A DNA stretch of 64,000 nucleotides from Malurus cyaneus samueli (GCA_009741485.1 CM019238.1:14474438-14538437); one strand, 5' to 3'. Counted from the first letter of the stretch, positions 22,973-36,194 are shown. The notes: generated by a model from the letters alone, not told the origin. Numbers and translations are program-made.

Positions 22973-23564
22973 CAAACCAAACCAAACCAAACCAACCCAA
23001 CCCAACCGACCCAAAATAAACCAATCCAAAGCAAAGCAAAGCAAAGCAACCCAACCCAACCCGACCCAAACCAACTCAAACCAACCCAAACCAAACCAAA
23101 CACCAACAAACCAAACCAAACCAACCAAACCAACCAAACCAAACCAACCTCAAACCACCCAAACCAACCCAAACCAAACCAACTCAAACCAGCCCAAACC
23201 AACCCAAACCAATCCAAACCAAACCAACCCAAACCCACCCAACCCAACCCAACCCCAACCCAACCCAACCCAACCCAACCCAACCCAAACCAACCCAAAC
23301 CAAACCCAACCCAACCCAACCAACCCAACCCAAAACCAAAAAAACAAAAACCCAACCAAACCAACCCAACCAAACCAACCCAAACCAACCAAATCAACCC
23401 AACCAACCCAAACCAACCCAAACCAAACCCAACCAACCCAACCAACCCAACCCAAAACCAACTCAAACCAACCCAAACCAACTCAAAACCAAAACCAAAC
23501 CAAACCAAACCAAACCAAACCAACCCAAACAAACCCAACTCAAACCCAACCCAACCCAACCCAA
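22973..23564 (+). repeat. 592-bp (AACCA)/(AACCC)-type A+C-only satellite
   Basis: The block is built from AACCA, AACCC and AAACC steps in irregular order, with almost only A and C on this strand. Rare T (CTC) and G (a GCAAA x4 patch near 23030-23048, isolated CCGACC) interrupt it. Lack of T and G removes stop codons, producing artefact ORFs of 202 codons plus and 219 codons minus. The minus strand has GGG runs with TT spacers at about 23237-23287. The left edge forms an inverted repeat (TTTGGTT...AACCAAA at 22966-22981). Confidence 0.96.
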
Positions 23565-23900
23565 GCAGGAGCTGAGTTACCATCCCAAACGGGCAGGGAT
23601 TTTTGCTGCCAGGGATGTGGAAGCCGTTCATCCTTTGCTGCAGCCTTTGCTGCTCCTGTCAGCTGTGCTCTCCCGCACACAAAGGAGCAGCATTCCCAGG
23701 ACAGCAAACTGCACTTCAGCACACGCTATGCAAATCAGAGCCTCTCCAAACCCTCTCCCTCTATAGAGGGATATTCAGCGAAGCATCTCTCTTAGTAACA
23801 GGCGTCTACAGCTGCCAAGAGCTCTGTTATTGTACCAAAATTCAAAGAATTCGGTGTCTGCACAGAAGGAGCTCGTGGGTTTGCACGTGAGTGGTGGTGA
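23565..23900. promoter_or_regulatory. Candidate regulatory segment with octamer and palindrome
   Basis: Immediately after the A+C block, the sequence becomes complex and CpG-containing. It contains a perfect POU octamer ATGCAAAT (23728-23735) and a perfect 16-base palindrome TCCCTCTATAGAGGGA (23756-23771) 20 bases later. A CAAACCCTCTCCCTCT-like stretch resembles the CAAACCCCTCTCCCTCT of copy A, so a third, more decayed copy is conceivable. Regulatory function is inferred from motif content only. Confidence 0.35.
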
Positions 23901-26900
23901 CAGTGGGAAATAGAGTCAGGCTATGACATAAATTGGAATTATGTGACTAAAAAGGCTTTATCTCATAGCCCTTCCAACAATTTTCTTTTAAACACTTCTG
24001 CTTCAGGAATCCAGACAGGTAGATAGCATTTCCACCTGAAGATAAGAAGATATTTAAATGGTTTTTAGATGTTTCCCTGAAAAAATGAACTTCAGCTCAG
24101 GTTGCCCTAGCCTGAATCCCCCACAAAGTGAACACCTTTCACTTTGAAGCTGGAAGCAAAAGTCAGTGCACTTAATGAAGGACAATCAGTTCACATCAAG
24201 ATCAACACAGCAGGCAAACCATCCAGCCTGTGTGTTTTAAAGGGGGAAAAAAAAAGACACCACAGAGGAGAGAGGTATCTGGCATTTTTCCAGAATAATG
24301 GAGGTAGCAACCCAGTAACATCTGCCCAAAAAAGGGGAGAATATTAAATAAGTATTTAGAACAAATAAAGAGAAGCAGATGCTTAATGAATGACTGTGAA
24401 GGGTGGGAATCTCAAACAGTGGCACAGTGATCAATAAAATAGTGAAAGTGAAGCACAGAAAAAGGCAGATTACATCACGAGGGTGAGATCTCGGCTGTGC
24501 ACCTGGGGGATTCTAACAGGATCGTGTTTGCAACTGGAAAAGAACAGACAGAAGGTTGTGCAGTGAAAGCCTAAATTTAAACTGCTGCACTGAGCTCTTA
24601 GCCCTGAACTGGGAAAAGAACGATTTACCTGATACCGAGGGCGGTCAGAGACAGCTGTATTTAATAAAGCAAGAACAGCAGCTGACAATATCTGCCTTCA
24701 GAGATTGGCAACTTCTATCAAGACAGAATTTACTGAAACAACTTCCCAGCCTTTCAGTCCCCTGTTTCACAGGAGGTTTCCTAACTCAAACTCTACAGAA
24801 TGAACCAAAGGACTAAAGCTGACTCACTAAGGAAAAATGAGCTGGGTATATTTTATTTCCAGCAGGCACACTGAGTGACATAAAACCTTTCAAATGAGAG
24901 GCAGAGTGTTAAAAAGCACATCAGTATTTCAGGGATCCACATGCCGTGTAAATACCTGCTGGGTTACAGCAGCTGAAGAGGACTCCGTCATCTTGGAGGT
25001 CTTTTCCAACCTCGACAGTTCCATGAGTACAGCTTTGGTGAGCAGCTGCATTCCTTCAGGAGCTGTTCCTGGAGAAATTAAATTCTGAAAATTCTCTGGA
25101 TCAGTTTGGACGCTCTAAATGGTAGGGGTTTAACCTGGAGTTTTTTGACAATGTAGTTAAGGAAAAATCCACCACCTAGAAATGTGATGGGGGAAGGATG
25201 AACAACCTCTAGAAGAGGACATGGAAACCTGATGGAAACGTGATAAATCCACCTGTTGGTGCCTCTTAACATGCCACTAAATCACTCTGAATTCCACATC
25301 CAGCTCTGGACTCAGGTCCTGATGCATTTAGTTGATCTTGGAATTCACTTTGTTCTCCTGATGAATCCAGGGCTCTTCACAATCTTTACAGTGCCCATCC
25401 TAACCCTGAGAGTCCCAATACTGGGGATTGAAGCTTTAAGGCTGACAAGGAAGGTCCCCAGGACATGAAATGGCCTTTTGGTGGGTTCATCTGAAACAGG
25501 GAATGACTGGAGGTGCTGACACAGAAGGGAGAGCTCTATTATAAATAAATTTTATTCCATGGGTGGAGTGAACACCCACAACAGGAGGAGGGAGTCTGTG
25601 CTGCTGTCCCATCAGCTTTCCAGGCAAAGCCAGTGAGGGAATCCTGAGCAGCTCAGCAGAGAAACTGCTCCTTGTGCTGCTCTCTGAGAAGGAAAAGAGT
25701 GCCAGGCTCTCTTTCCAGAGGCATTTCCACAGAAGAGGCTCTGCAGGAATGCTGTGAGGACAAACCCAGCAAACTTGATGGGGATCCTCGGGTGTGACAG
25801 ACGAGCAAGTGTTTAGATGGCTTTCACAGCTCATTTCACTCCAGCCCAGTGGGTTGCACACGAAAATTGCTTCCAACAGCCCTGTCACATCCCAGCAGCT
25901 CAGCAGCCTCTCTCACAGTGGGGCAGTGACAAACCAGCAGTGTCTTGGTCAGGGTTGGATCCCTGAAAAGTGTCCCACAGGTTGTGCTGCCATTATTTTG
26001 CATTTTCACCAAGACACCTTCATGATTTACCAATGATCAGGTCACTCAAATTAACTCTGTACAATTAACTCCCCTGGAAATGAATGGGTCAGTTATTTCC
26101 TTTCATACCTTGTTGGCTTCATCCATGTTCCACTTGGATTTTAAGGTGATGGATGAAGAGAATAATGTGAGTGCTAGGAAATGAAAATTCTCATGCATAT
26201 GTGGATAATTTATACAAAATTTTTTTGCAAAGCTGAGATGAAAGAACAAAAGCACAGAAGCAGAGTATGCTTTCATGAAGATGTCACAAAAGGAAGGGAC
26301 AGCTAGTTGTTGAATTATTTAAAAAAATCCATTGTCTTTTCTACCTGTGAAACCCAGGAATATTCAACAACACAGCCAAGTAGCCTGGAAAATAAATACT
26401 GTTTGACAAAATAGAGTTTTTGAAAGATTCCTTTTGCAGGTGGCACTTTTTCCAGTGCCAAATCAGCACAAAACACCTTCTAAGAACAGTGATGTCACTG
26501 TTGAGGAGGAAGATTATTTCCTTTTTACCACATGACAGAAATGTGAACTCTGAATTTCAGCTCCTCAGTTCTGACCTCGAGAGGTGCCAGGGAGGGCACA
26601 GATGGATGATGTGGCACTGACTTGCTGAAGTGCTACACAGAAAAATAAATCAATATTTATGAAATTGTCTCTCTCCTTGGAAGGCGAAATTATGCTCAAC
26701 TTCAGTGCTTTCTGCAAAGTTCTTGGCTGTGGAAAAACTATGAGAATTACTTAGCAGATGATGTCTTTTTTTTTCATAAAAGTAGTGAGGAAGTAAGATT
26801 AAGTATGTCTTTACTATTTTTGATAATGTCAGCTCCTATTCCATCTTGTTACTCCTGACAGCAAGTAAATATTTAATAGCACTCAAAAGGTGAGTTGTCT

Positions 26901-27093
26901 GGAAGGAAGGAACAACATAAATATGTAAGTGAGGGTTGAGTACTGAGTTCCTCAGCCTTTGGAAAAAGTCTTACAATAAACCTCAATAATGCAGTCCTGT
27001 CCTATGGATAACTGCACAGTCACAGCCCTATTAAAACTGAATTAATGACCTGAGGGTTGCACAGCCAAGGACTATTTCTTGGTTTCCTGAAAA
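23901..27093. other. Intron 1 segment, no feature recognised
   Basis: Background intron. A GC-moderate patch at 25487-25990 is open on both strands (133 codons minus, 80 plus) without known motifs. No CR1 is recognised. Confidence 0.5.
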
Positions 27094-27186
27094 GATATAG
27101 ATATAAATATAAATATAGAGATATAGATATAAAGTTATATAGATATAGATATATAGATACGGATGGATATATAGATATATAAATAT
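27094..27186. repeat. AT-rich (GATATA)n microsatellite
   Basis: Irregular repetition of GATATA, AAATATA and ATAGAT units covers about 93 bases with little C. It is imperfect (a GGATGGAT interruption near 27160), suggesting an old tract. Confidence 0.9.
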
Positions 27187-28745
27187 GTTTGTTTACGTAT
27201 AAATGTGTTTGTGTGCATTCCTCTACTCAATATTACCACACCTATTTGTGTTGACAGAGGTTAATGCACACGTTCCTGTCACTTGATAATGCCCAAAGTT
27301 TTATCTCTTTGCTTTTAAATCAGGCAGATCCAATTACAGCCATGCCAGAACAATCTGGCTGATCCAAGGACAAATATCTTTGTTTATTTCTCAGTTTCCC
27401 ATCATCATTTCTACCCTGCAGGAGCAGTGACAATTTGCAGTTTTTCCCTCTCTCCAGTGCAATTCTTCCATGTGAGATGGGATGCTTCCATCTTTTCCTT
27501 TCCTATTTGACAAATTCCTTTCTCCTGAGCTTCTTTCTGTCCAAATAATCTGAAAGCAACTGAAAGCCAGGCAAGTAAAACATGAAAGCAGTGTGTTTTC
27601 TCTGTCTTATTTGCCCAGCAAATAAGTTTCTATCTTGGTTTCTATCTTGAACATTTTAAAGTTTTTAAGTATCTTTTAAAAGATCCAGGGAAAAGAAAGT
27701 GATGGGTGGAACTCACCCATCAAACATTAAATTCCCATAAATCTGTCCATATCACCCACCCAGCATGTTGTAAACGTTAGTGTTGGACAAATCCTGATTT
27801 TATAAGGCTCATTTATTTATTTGATGTTTGCTTTCTTCTCGAGCAAGGTTTTGTTTTGATTGTCTCAGGCTTTTGAAAAGCATATTTCCACGTGCAAATA
27901 AATACATTTTGAAAACAGTTAAAAAATGATCTATTTTAAACATAGCACCAGAATTGCTCAGCTCCAAGGAGCCACATTTTAATGATTGTGTTGCTCTATG
28001 GGTCCCAGCTGAGCACTGAGTTGCTCCTGGAAAATACAATCGATGTGCTCGGGTATTCAGACCTTGAACATCCAATATTCTGAGCACAAGGAATGGTTCA
28101 GGGCAGAAAAGAGCCTGGGGATTGCAATCCAGCTCTCCCTGCAGCCTCCAGAAGCTACTTGGGAAAAGGCTCCAGAGCCTCTTTGATCTCCAATATTCAA
28201 AGAAAGGTGTGAGGGGACGGTTCTGACAAACTCTGGGTTTTCATTACCACCTCCAGCTCTCTCAGTGAAAGCTGCAGCACTTGTCACTGATTAAATAACA
28301 CACTTGGTCATTTAGTTAATTGCCTGTGTCGCCAAGATAAACAAAATCACTTGAGCAAAACTTGCTGCTGATTTTTATATGGGTGTGTGGTGTGTGATTG
28401 TGGGTTTTTTGGCATGGATTTAAATGATAATTTTCCTTAAATGATTCAAATTTTAAAAAATTATCCTTTTGCACACTGAATACTGCATGTTGTGCTTACA
28501 GCACCAAGCTGGTGACGAGAAAAGACACTTTAAAGACATAAATTTAATGGAATTATGGCCTCAACATGCTTTTCCTCAAGGTCTCCATCCCTAAATAACC
28601 TGTCCATGTGGACATCCTCTGTGCATTTTGCTGTGCTGAAATACTCTGTGTAGGATATGGAAAATACACTTCCAACACATGGTGCTGTTTGGAAACTGAA
28701 TCTCTCCAGAGGCAACTCCTGCCTTCTTCATTTCATGTTCCTATT
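27187..28745. other. Intron 1 segment, no feature recognised
   Basis: Ordinary AT-rich intron. The minus-strand frames at 27809-28287 have no recognisable content. Confidence 0.5.
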
Positions 28746-28950
28746 TGGATTGGATATCAGGGAGAAATCCTTCCCTGTGAGGGTGATTAGGCCATGGCAC
28801 AGATTTCCAGAGAAGCTGTAGGTGCTCCTGGATCCCTGGGAGTGTCCAAGGCCAGTCTGGACAGGGATTGGGATCCCATCAGATATGGATGGGATGGATG
28901 TGGATGGGATGGATTGTAAGTCCTTTCCACCCCTAAACATCCTGGGATGG
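28746..28950 (+). mobile_element. CR1 LINE, truncated 3' end with GGATG expansion
   Basis: It opens with GGATTGGATATCAGGGAGAA and continues with CCTTCCCTGTGAGGGTGATT, AGAAGCTGTAGGTGCTCCTG and 'GTCCAAGGCCAGTCTGGACA'. The usual following segment is partly replaced by repeated GGATG/GGATGGGATGG units (about 28878-28918). It ends with TCCACCCCTAAACATCCTGG. In gene orientation. The internal repeat probably grew after insertion. Confidence 0.88.
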
Positions 28951-29001
28951 GGGGCCAAGGGAGGAAATTTGGGAAATTCAGGTCTGGGTTGGAGGATGAG
29001 G

Positions 29002-29124
29002 ATACATACAACTGTACATATACACATGCATACATAGACACATATATACACATATAAACATATAAACATATTTAATATCATATATAATATACATATATAC
29101 ATATATACATATATACATATATAT
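29002..29124. repeat. (ACATAT)n microsatellite
   Basis: About 120 bases of ACATAT, ATACAT and ATAAAC units, ending in a regular (ATACAT)n array. It begins about 50 bases after the CR1 copy. Minus-strand ORFs with Tyr/Ile/Cys repeats arise from it and are artefacts. Confidence 0.92.
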
Positions 29125-32100
29125 CTTAGCAGAAGGAGTGCCAGCAAAGTGTGAGGGCCCAAACAGTGCCCAAAAAGCGAGGAAGAGCAGTGCCAAGCGT
29201 GGCTGCATGGAGCAGGCTGGGATGTGAGCCTGGAGCCCCAGGTGCTGGAGCCATGGACACACACGGGCCATGGGAATGTAAGAGCCGTGTGTGAGGATGT
29301 GCCATGGCCAGGGCCATCTGTCTGTGTCCTGGTGTCACATCCTGGGTGACAGAGCCTGCTCAGGATGCTGTAATTTCGGGGTGTTCCTGTGGGATGAGCT
29401 CACTGACACGTGTAGGTGCAGGCAGGGCAAACATAAGAAACCTGAGCAGAGATGTGTGCAAACACGTGTGAGGAGATGCTGCTGCTGTTTTCCAAATACT
29501 AAAGAGGAGCTCTGAAAGCAGAGTCATCACTCACCTCCTTTGCCTGTTTAGTTTCTTAAACTGAGCACAGATTGAGTAAGGACTGGCTGTTAGGCAAAAA
29601 CAAACCTCACACTCACTTCTGACCTCATCCACACCTTGATTTCCTGCTCTATGTCCTTCCCAACAGTTTTATGTGCCTTGTGCCAAAAGGAACAGCTCAC
29701 TGAAGTACTTGCAATTTCTCCCTTGGGTGTTACTGACTGAAAAAATACCAATATCAGCCCCAGTATATTCATTCTGTGTCTGTTTGTTCTTACATCACAT
29801 ACAAATAACTGCAATTATGTAATGTCCTAAGAGAAATGTGGTGGAACAAAACCCCAAACCATGTTTTAAATTCTTCATTTGTTTTCAATTTTTGTGTATG
29901 TAATTTTCTATAAAATGATGAAGTATATTCAAGTTAAAGCCATATTCCTTTGAAGCTGTTGAGGGAAGCACCAGTCCATTATTTTGCACTCCTCTCTGAG
30001 TCCCTCACAATCCATGTGCACTGCAGTCAGGCTTTGGTGATAAATAGCTCTGCAGAAAGTGAAAGCTTCTGGTTTTCTTTGATTCCATCTGCAGGCTGGC
30101 AGCTTCGTTTCAACCGATAATTCAATCCCACTGTTTAGCTCAGATAAATTTCCATCAGGTTCAGCCCATTGCCGTTTTTTCTTCACAAATGGGTTCTCGA
30201 TTCCAAGACTGTACTTTATTTTCCTTAAAAAGAAATTAAATATACTTTAAACATCACCATTAAAGAAATGGCTCTGTAGAAAACCAGAATTTTTAAAGGT
30301 GAGTTGGGTATTAACGGTCAGACCTAAATATCTTTTTTTGCTGTAACCAGTAGTATGAATGCTCCAGGAGTGACTCACACTTTGAGTTCTTGCCAAGAAT
30401 GACGTGAGTAAATATCTCCTAAAGCCAGCTCTTTTTCAGCAGACCATTGTTAACTGGCATTTGATATATTATAGCAGCATTCATCGCAGCTCTTCAGATA
30501 AGGTTCACTCAGGAGTTCTGTACATTTGCTGTTTTCCTTTTCCTCCCCCTTTTTTTTTTTTTTCAGAGCGTCTCATTCAGCTTTGTTTACAAACTGCAGC
30601 ACTTGACCCAAAATAAAAGAGTGGCACAAAAATTCAGGCAAATGTTAAGTTCTGTAGATCCACTTAAAGTGCCCATGTTTCAGCTTTTTCCAGCCTGTGT
30701 GTCTGTGGCAGTGAGAGTTTGAAGCTGAGAATGCCACAGAGATTGAAAACCAGTTCAATTTATATTTAAGATATAATGATGATTCTGAAACATGTTCTTA
30801 GAAGGACCTGGTTTCCAGGAGCTAATCCTGGGGTGGGATTTAAAACCAGACCTAAGACACCAGGCTACTGCTGCACAGGAGCTTTTGGGGCAAAATGACT
30901 GAAACTGCACATTTTAAATTCTATGTGTTGTGGGGAAATAAAACCAAAGCCACATCCCTGAAAATATTTATTGAACTTCTCAAAGATTTTCTAAATGCAT
31001 GACTTCTGGCAGCCTTCAGTTACGACTTCAATATTCCCGGCATTTTGTAAGCAATACTGTGCTCTAGGAAATTTTTTTTGTGGATTATTGGTCCAATGCC
31101 ACTAAAATGTACTTGTTAACAAATTGAAAGCAATACTTTTGTAATTTAAATTAACAGTTATAATATAGTATTTAATATAATGATATGATTGAAAACAAGC
31201 TTGTTAGCATTTTAACCAATTATTAAACTGGAAACAGAATGCTGCAAAGACATAGAAAAAAGTATTTCACAAACACATGTGAAAAAGAGAGTGTTTAGAT
31301 GTGGTGTGTGATTCTCCTGAAATTCCAGCAGGTTCTCAGATCTTGGGGCACCAGGAGCTCCTCTTTGAATCTCCAGAGAAAATAACTCTTCAGCAGCATT
31401 GTGCCTGGAGCTGGATCCATTTATTCATGGATCAATGGTGGCGTTGCTTGAGAGGAGCCAGCAGCCTCGCAGTCTTATTGCTGTCACTGTGTTTTGATGT
31501 TAGACTGGAGGAGATTTGTCTAACACTTGAAAGGAGGATCGGGATGGAGGGGAAAAAATGGGAAATGAGATCAAACAGAGGCCTGGTTATATAGGGTTTA
31601 AATAGGAGCTTCTGGGGCATAGCGAGCAATTATGAAATTTTGATCTTATTTACATTATTTTTCAGTGCGAGTAAAGAGATTGTACTTCTAAACAAAACAA
31701 ATAATGGCCCAAATGTGCAGGGTGGAGGCTGATTTTACCAAAGGAACCCATCACGCTGGCCCAGTTTGCATCCTGGTCAGAATTATGAGTTATTCCTTTT
31801 TATGAGGGAAATATTATCTGTATGAAATTTTTTTTTGCTGTTTTACTAGAGAAAAAGGGAAACAGAACTCAAGTGTGAGCACTCTTCCAAGAAAATAACC
31901 TGCTCAGGAGTTCACAGCAGCAGAAGGGTTTCTAGGGTGCTCAGGGCTGAGGTTGGTGCAGGGGTTTCTGTGTAGGATCAGGAGCCAGAATTCCCAACAG
32001 GGATTCCCAGTTTGTTACTGGAGAAGGTGTGTGACAATAACTGGGCAGCTCTGGTCTGCAGCCCCTCACTGGTGATGGCCCTGAAGGAGCTTTGTACAGG

Positions 32101-35100
32101 ATTTTAATATCATTCCAAGGGTATTTCCGGGTTTTGCTGTGGAGAAAATCTTCCAGTTGTGGCTGTTCTCACTGAACCTCTGCCTGTGCTGCTCACCGAA
32201 ATATTCCTACAAATTGAGCTGAAATGCTGCACAAACTGCAATGGCAAAATACACAAATCCAACACTTTGAAACACTACAAAGGGTTGTGTTGGCTGTATC
32301 TACTTCTGATCATGGACACCCTGATTTTCCAAGACCAGTCTTGGCATTAGGGATTGCTTTTGGTCTTTTTTTTTTAAATCAATTTTAAAGTGCTCTTGGT
32401 TTTGGCATTCAGGAAGGAATCAGTTTAATGTAAATAAATGAAGTGTCTGTACTGAAAGCTGTAGAATAGAGCACTCAAATCCAAAATATCTTCAGGTAAA
32501 TCTGCACCCAGCAAAGTGAACCAACCCACAACAAGAAGATTGGTTGTCTTCTTCAACCAAAAACTTGGACAAGTTTTAAGCTCTGTCATTTTATTCCATT
32601 TCAAGGCCCCATTGCAGACACCGGGGCAACAATTTCCAGAAATCTCTTCTGAGCATACAGATGTAGGGAATTAAGAGAACAACCTTCATTTCTTTATTCC
32701 TGAACTTCCTACACTTCAAGTAGAGGAAAGTTTTATTAGTTTACAGTGGTCCATAACCAGTTTTATGTCTTTCCTATGGGTTGATCTCTGGGGAATAATT
32801 CCACTTTTTATCACCATAAAGTCCTTGTGCTCCTCCCTGGTAACTTTTTGCCTCAGAAGAATGATTTTTGCCCTGAAGAACGATTCCCAGATCTTTCCCT
32901 GGCATAAATGTTGTTCCACGTCTTGCTGGTGTGAATAAAGAAGGTAGTCTGTATCTCATGAGGAATGAAAAATTAATTGGAACAGCACAATTGTAACAAG
33001 TTTCTCTTTATTTGCTTGGCATCTTACGTTTCTGCAGTCATATGTAACAATCAAAAAAATGTTTTAATTATTCAAGAAGTTCTGTGAACGCTGCGAGAGT
33101 CAATCAAGATTTGGAAGATTTGGAAACCTACTTTTTTTTCTTTGTGGGTGTTTTTTTTCTACTATTAAGAACTTAATTCATGTTGTGATTGGCAATCAGC
33201 ATTTAGCACTTTGCAAAACTTCCCAGTTTTATACCCTAAACATTTACATCCAATTTATTCCCTCCCAGTAAATAAGGAGCATCACACGAGCTCGGGAATT
33301 AAACACATCAAACAGAGCTTTGTGAATGACAGATGCTGACCTATATATTCCCTGAAAGATCTCTAAAACTTGCTCCCAGTTAGGAGATGGTGGTGATGCC
33401 TTAATGGCTTTGTGATTCCAGGAGTTATTCATGCTCCAGTTTTTTCCTCTGTGTTGATGCCAGCGTGAGAATTCTCTGAAGGGGCTTTGGAACAACAAAA
33501 TCGCTGTGAATGTGGGTGGGTTTGAAGCACAAGACCCAAAACAACAATAAATACATATTCTTAATCTGATTTTTTCATTTCTTTAGCAGGTATAAACAGA
33601 GCAAAGTCAAAATTTAACTTCTGGATTCTATTTTCATGGATTATGGTGTTTTCTCTATGAATATATTAAACCAGCAAGGGAAAGGGTTGAGTTTGGAGGA
33701 GTTATGCAATTGTTCCCATTGGTATTTTTTTATTGACATAATTACGGGGAAATTCTAAATGAAACACAATTTCTCCCTGTTCTTTTTCTCAGTTTCAGCT
33801 GCTTATTTGAGTTAATTTTCAGTTTACCTTTAGAGTAGCTTGAAACCAAACAAAAAAAAAGTAAATTTTAAAGCACATTTCCAATGATTGCAGATTGGCT
33901 TCAATCTGAAAGGCTCCAAAGGGGAATGAGCAGATATTTGCTCATTTTAATGCATTTTCTGGTGGTAGATTTATCCAGAACATAAAATATGAATTAAAAA
34001 TTTTGCTAAGATATGCAGAATATCAAACAGAATCATTCCATTCCTCCATATTTTTTTTTTTAATTCAAGCCATTTCTTTTCTGGCAAAGCTGTGGAAAGC
34101 TGTTTTATTAAGAAAAGCAAATCACTTGGCCAGTTGCTGAAGGAAAAACAAATAGCAATTAATCCTGTTTATAAGCAGTTTTTACAGTGATAACATTCTG
34201 AAATCATTCTTGCTGAAAATATTGTTGGCTGAGTCAGACTTTCTTATTTTAATAGTTGAGAGATTCATATATTTTCATTATTATCTGAGTTCTTGAATAG
34301 TTTGTGGAATCAGAAAAAAGGAAAATAAACTTAACAGCCATTACATGTTTTGTAGAAGTTGGGATAGAAATTTTCACAATTTCTGGATAAAAACAGTTTT
34401 TGAGGAGCATGTAGATTTATTTGCTATAGCTCTTCATCTTAGAATAAAAATTTTAGGATATAAAGTTTATCTCTGTACACTTTTATGGTTGGCCAGATTA
34501 ATGGAAATTATTGAGTACTCTGTGAAAATAGAAACATTAAATATTTACATTTTTTTGTGTGAATTACTGTAACCTAAAAGGAGAAGAAAATGGTTGTGAA
34601 AATGGATTAATTTCAGGAAAATTTCATTCATCTTTTGTGAGTATGTAGGTAACACAATGCTGTATTTTCCCATAACAAAATTCTTCAATTATTTAATTAT
34701 GATTTAACACAGAGCAGTGCAGAGCATTTACAGCTCATACATTCCTTTGGTTTTGGTCAAAGTGTGAGAACAGAAAAGGTGAATGCTCTCAGAAAATATA
34801 ATTCCTAAGATAATGGATGCATTTATATTTAATTCTCCATAAATGCAGCAAATTGGAATCAGTAATAGAATAATTGCCAATTTATTGGGCCTCTCTGAAA
34901 GGGATTTGTGGATAGGAAGCCACTGAGGGTGACTCCAGGTTCTCCTGTTTAATGGGAAAAAATCCTGTTGTCAATATTTTTAAATTTATCAGGGCTTTGA
35001 CAATTTGTTAGAATATAAAACCAGAAGATTCTGGTTATTTCAGAGGTTTTGGGGCATCCCTGAACTTATGAAGGCAGACACAGAGAATTGGAATCAGATA

Positions 35101-36152
35101 TAATGAAAAAAAAATTAGGAAGAAACAGCTTTTTACAAAGCTAATGGGGATTTTTGAGTGCAAATAACAGCAGAGCAGGGAGCTTTGGCATCTCCTCAAA
35201 GCCAGAGGAGGAGAGGGTCCTGTGGAATGGATTTTCCAGGGCTGCATTAAACACCATTTTGGGCCAGCAGACATCTGCAGACCATTTTGGCAAATCCTAC
35301 TGACATTTGGTTCCAGATCTGAAAAATTCCACTGGACGTGTTTTTGAGCACAAGCCGTAAAAAAAAAAAAAAAAAATAAAAAAAATTACACTTTGGAGAA
35401 TTCCGTGTTTATATTTATGCCACATTTGCCTCCAAAATAAGGAGCAGGATGTGTAATTTAGCAAGAGCCTCATTAGATGTGATATTGCTCTTTTCTGTGC
35501 TTGTTCAGGAGCTGAGCCTTGGTTTGTTTTGATGCAGGAAATTTTTCTCTTTTCCTGCTGAGTTATTGACTGTTTTTTGGGGGCTTTCAGGGGGTTTTAT
35601 GTGTGTTTAAAAAAGCTGGTTTGGATCAGCCTCAGGGATGTGGTAAAAGGGTTTCAGATGATGCAATGAGCCCATTTTGGGTCTCTGCTCACAGGGAAAT
35701 GCATTCAGGAAATGTCAATAATGAGCTCTGTGATGCCAGAGCAGGAAGCTGCTTCTCAGGTTGATGAACCCACTTCTATGGAAAGTTTGGCTGCAATTTC
35801 TGAATTCCTGTTTAATTGTGAAAGATGATGAGTTAATGATGAAATCCTCCCATCAGATCAGCTGAAGGAGCTTCAGCTGGAAGAGAAATGAAGGCTTGGC
35901 CTTCCTCAGGTGCAAACTGTTGTCTCCTTTATGTGGCTCCACCTCCTTTCCTCTCTCGAGAGGATAAATTCAGGCAGCCCCACATTGAGTGGGGTGTTTT
36001 GTTTTTTTTGTGTGTTTGTGTGTGGTTGTTGGAGTTGCTCACTTATACCAGGGCTTTTCTGGTATAAACCATGCCCTAAACGTTTCTATTCTAGAAATGT
36101 CAATTTTTAAACACAAAGCTACTTCTGAAAAGGATGCTTGTAAACAGTTCTA

Positions 36153-36155
<3 letters not shown>
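29125..36155. other. Intron 1 segment, 7 kb, no gene or CR1 seen
   Basis: Mostly AT-rich intron. Short homopolymers include T runs near 30550-30563 and the interrupted A tract at 35359-35385 (A18, T, A8). The region around 29130-29420 is GC-moderate and open on both strands. No recognised exon, CR1 or RNA gene. Confidence 0.5.
35359..35385 (+). repeat. Interrupted poly-A tract
   Basis: A18 followed by a single T and A8. It may be the remnant of a poly-A tail, but no adjoining retrogene or SINE is recognisable upstream. Confidence 0.9.

Positions 36156-36191
<36 letters not shown>
36156..36191 (+). repeat. Poly-T tract, 36 bases
   Basis: An uninterrupted run of 36 T, the longest homopolymer in the window. 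It would be the poly-A tail of a minus-strand retrocopy if one adjoined it, but I recognise no such copy on its right. Its length is likely to be polymorphic and error-prone in sequencing. Confidence 0.95.

Positions 36192-36194
<3 letters not shown>

Noticed and set aside
22967..23631. Long ORFs of 202 codons (plus) and 219 codons (minus) rich in Pro/Asn/Gln or Gly/Val/Leu/Trp
   Set aside because: They are made by the A+C repeat, which lacks stop codons in any frame. Low complexity and mirror openness on both strands exclude a real gene.
28728..29271. 178- and 97-codon minus ORFs with Tyr/Ile/Cys repetition
   Set aside because: They are products of the (ACATAT)n microsatellite and the complement of a CR1 copy.
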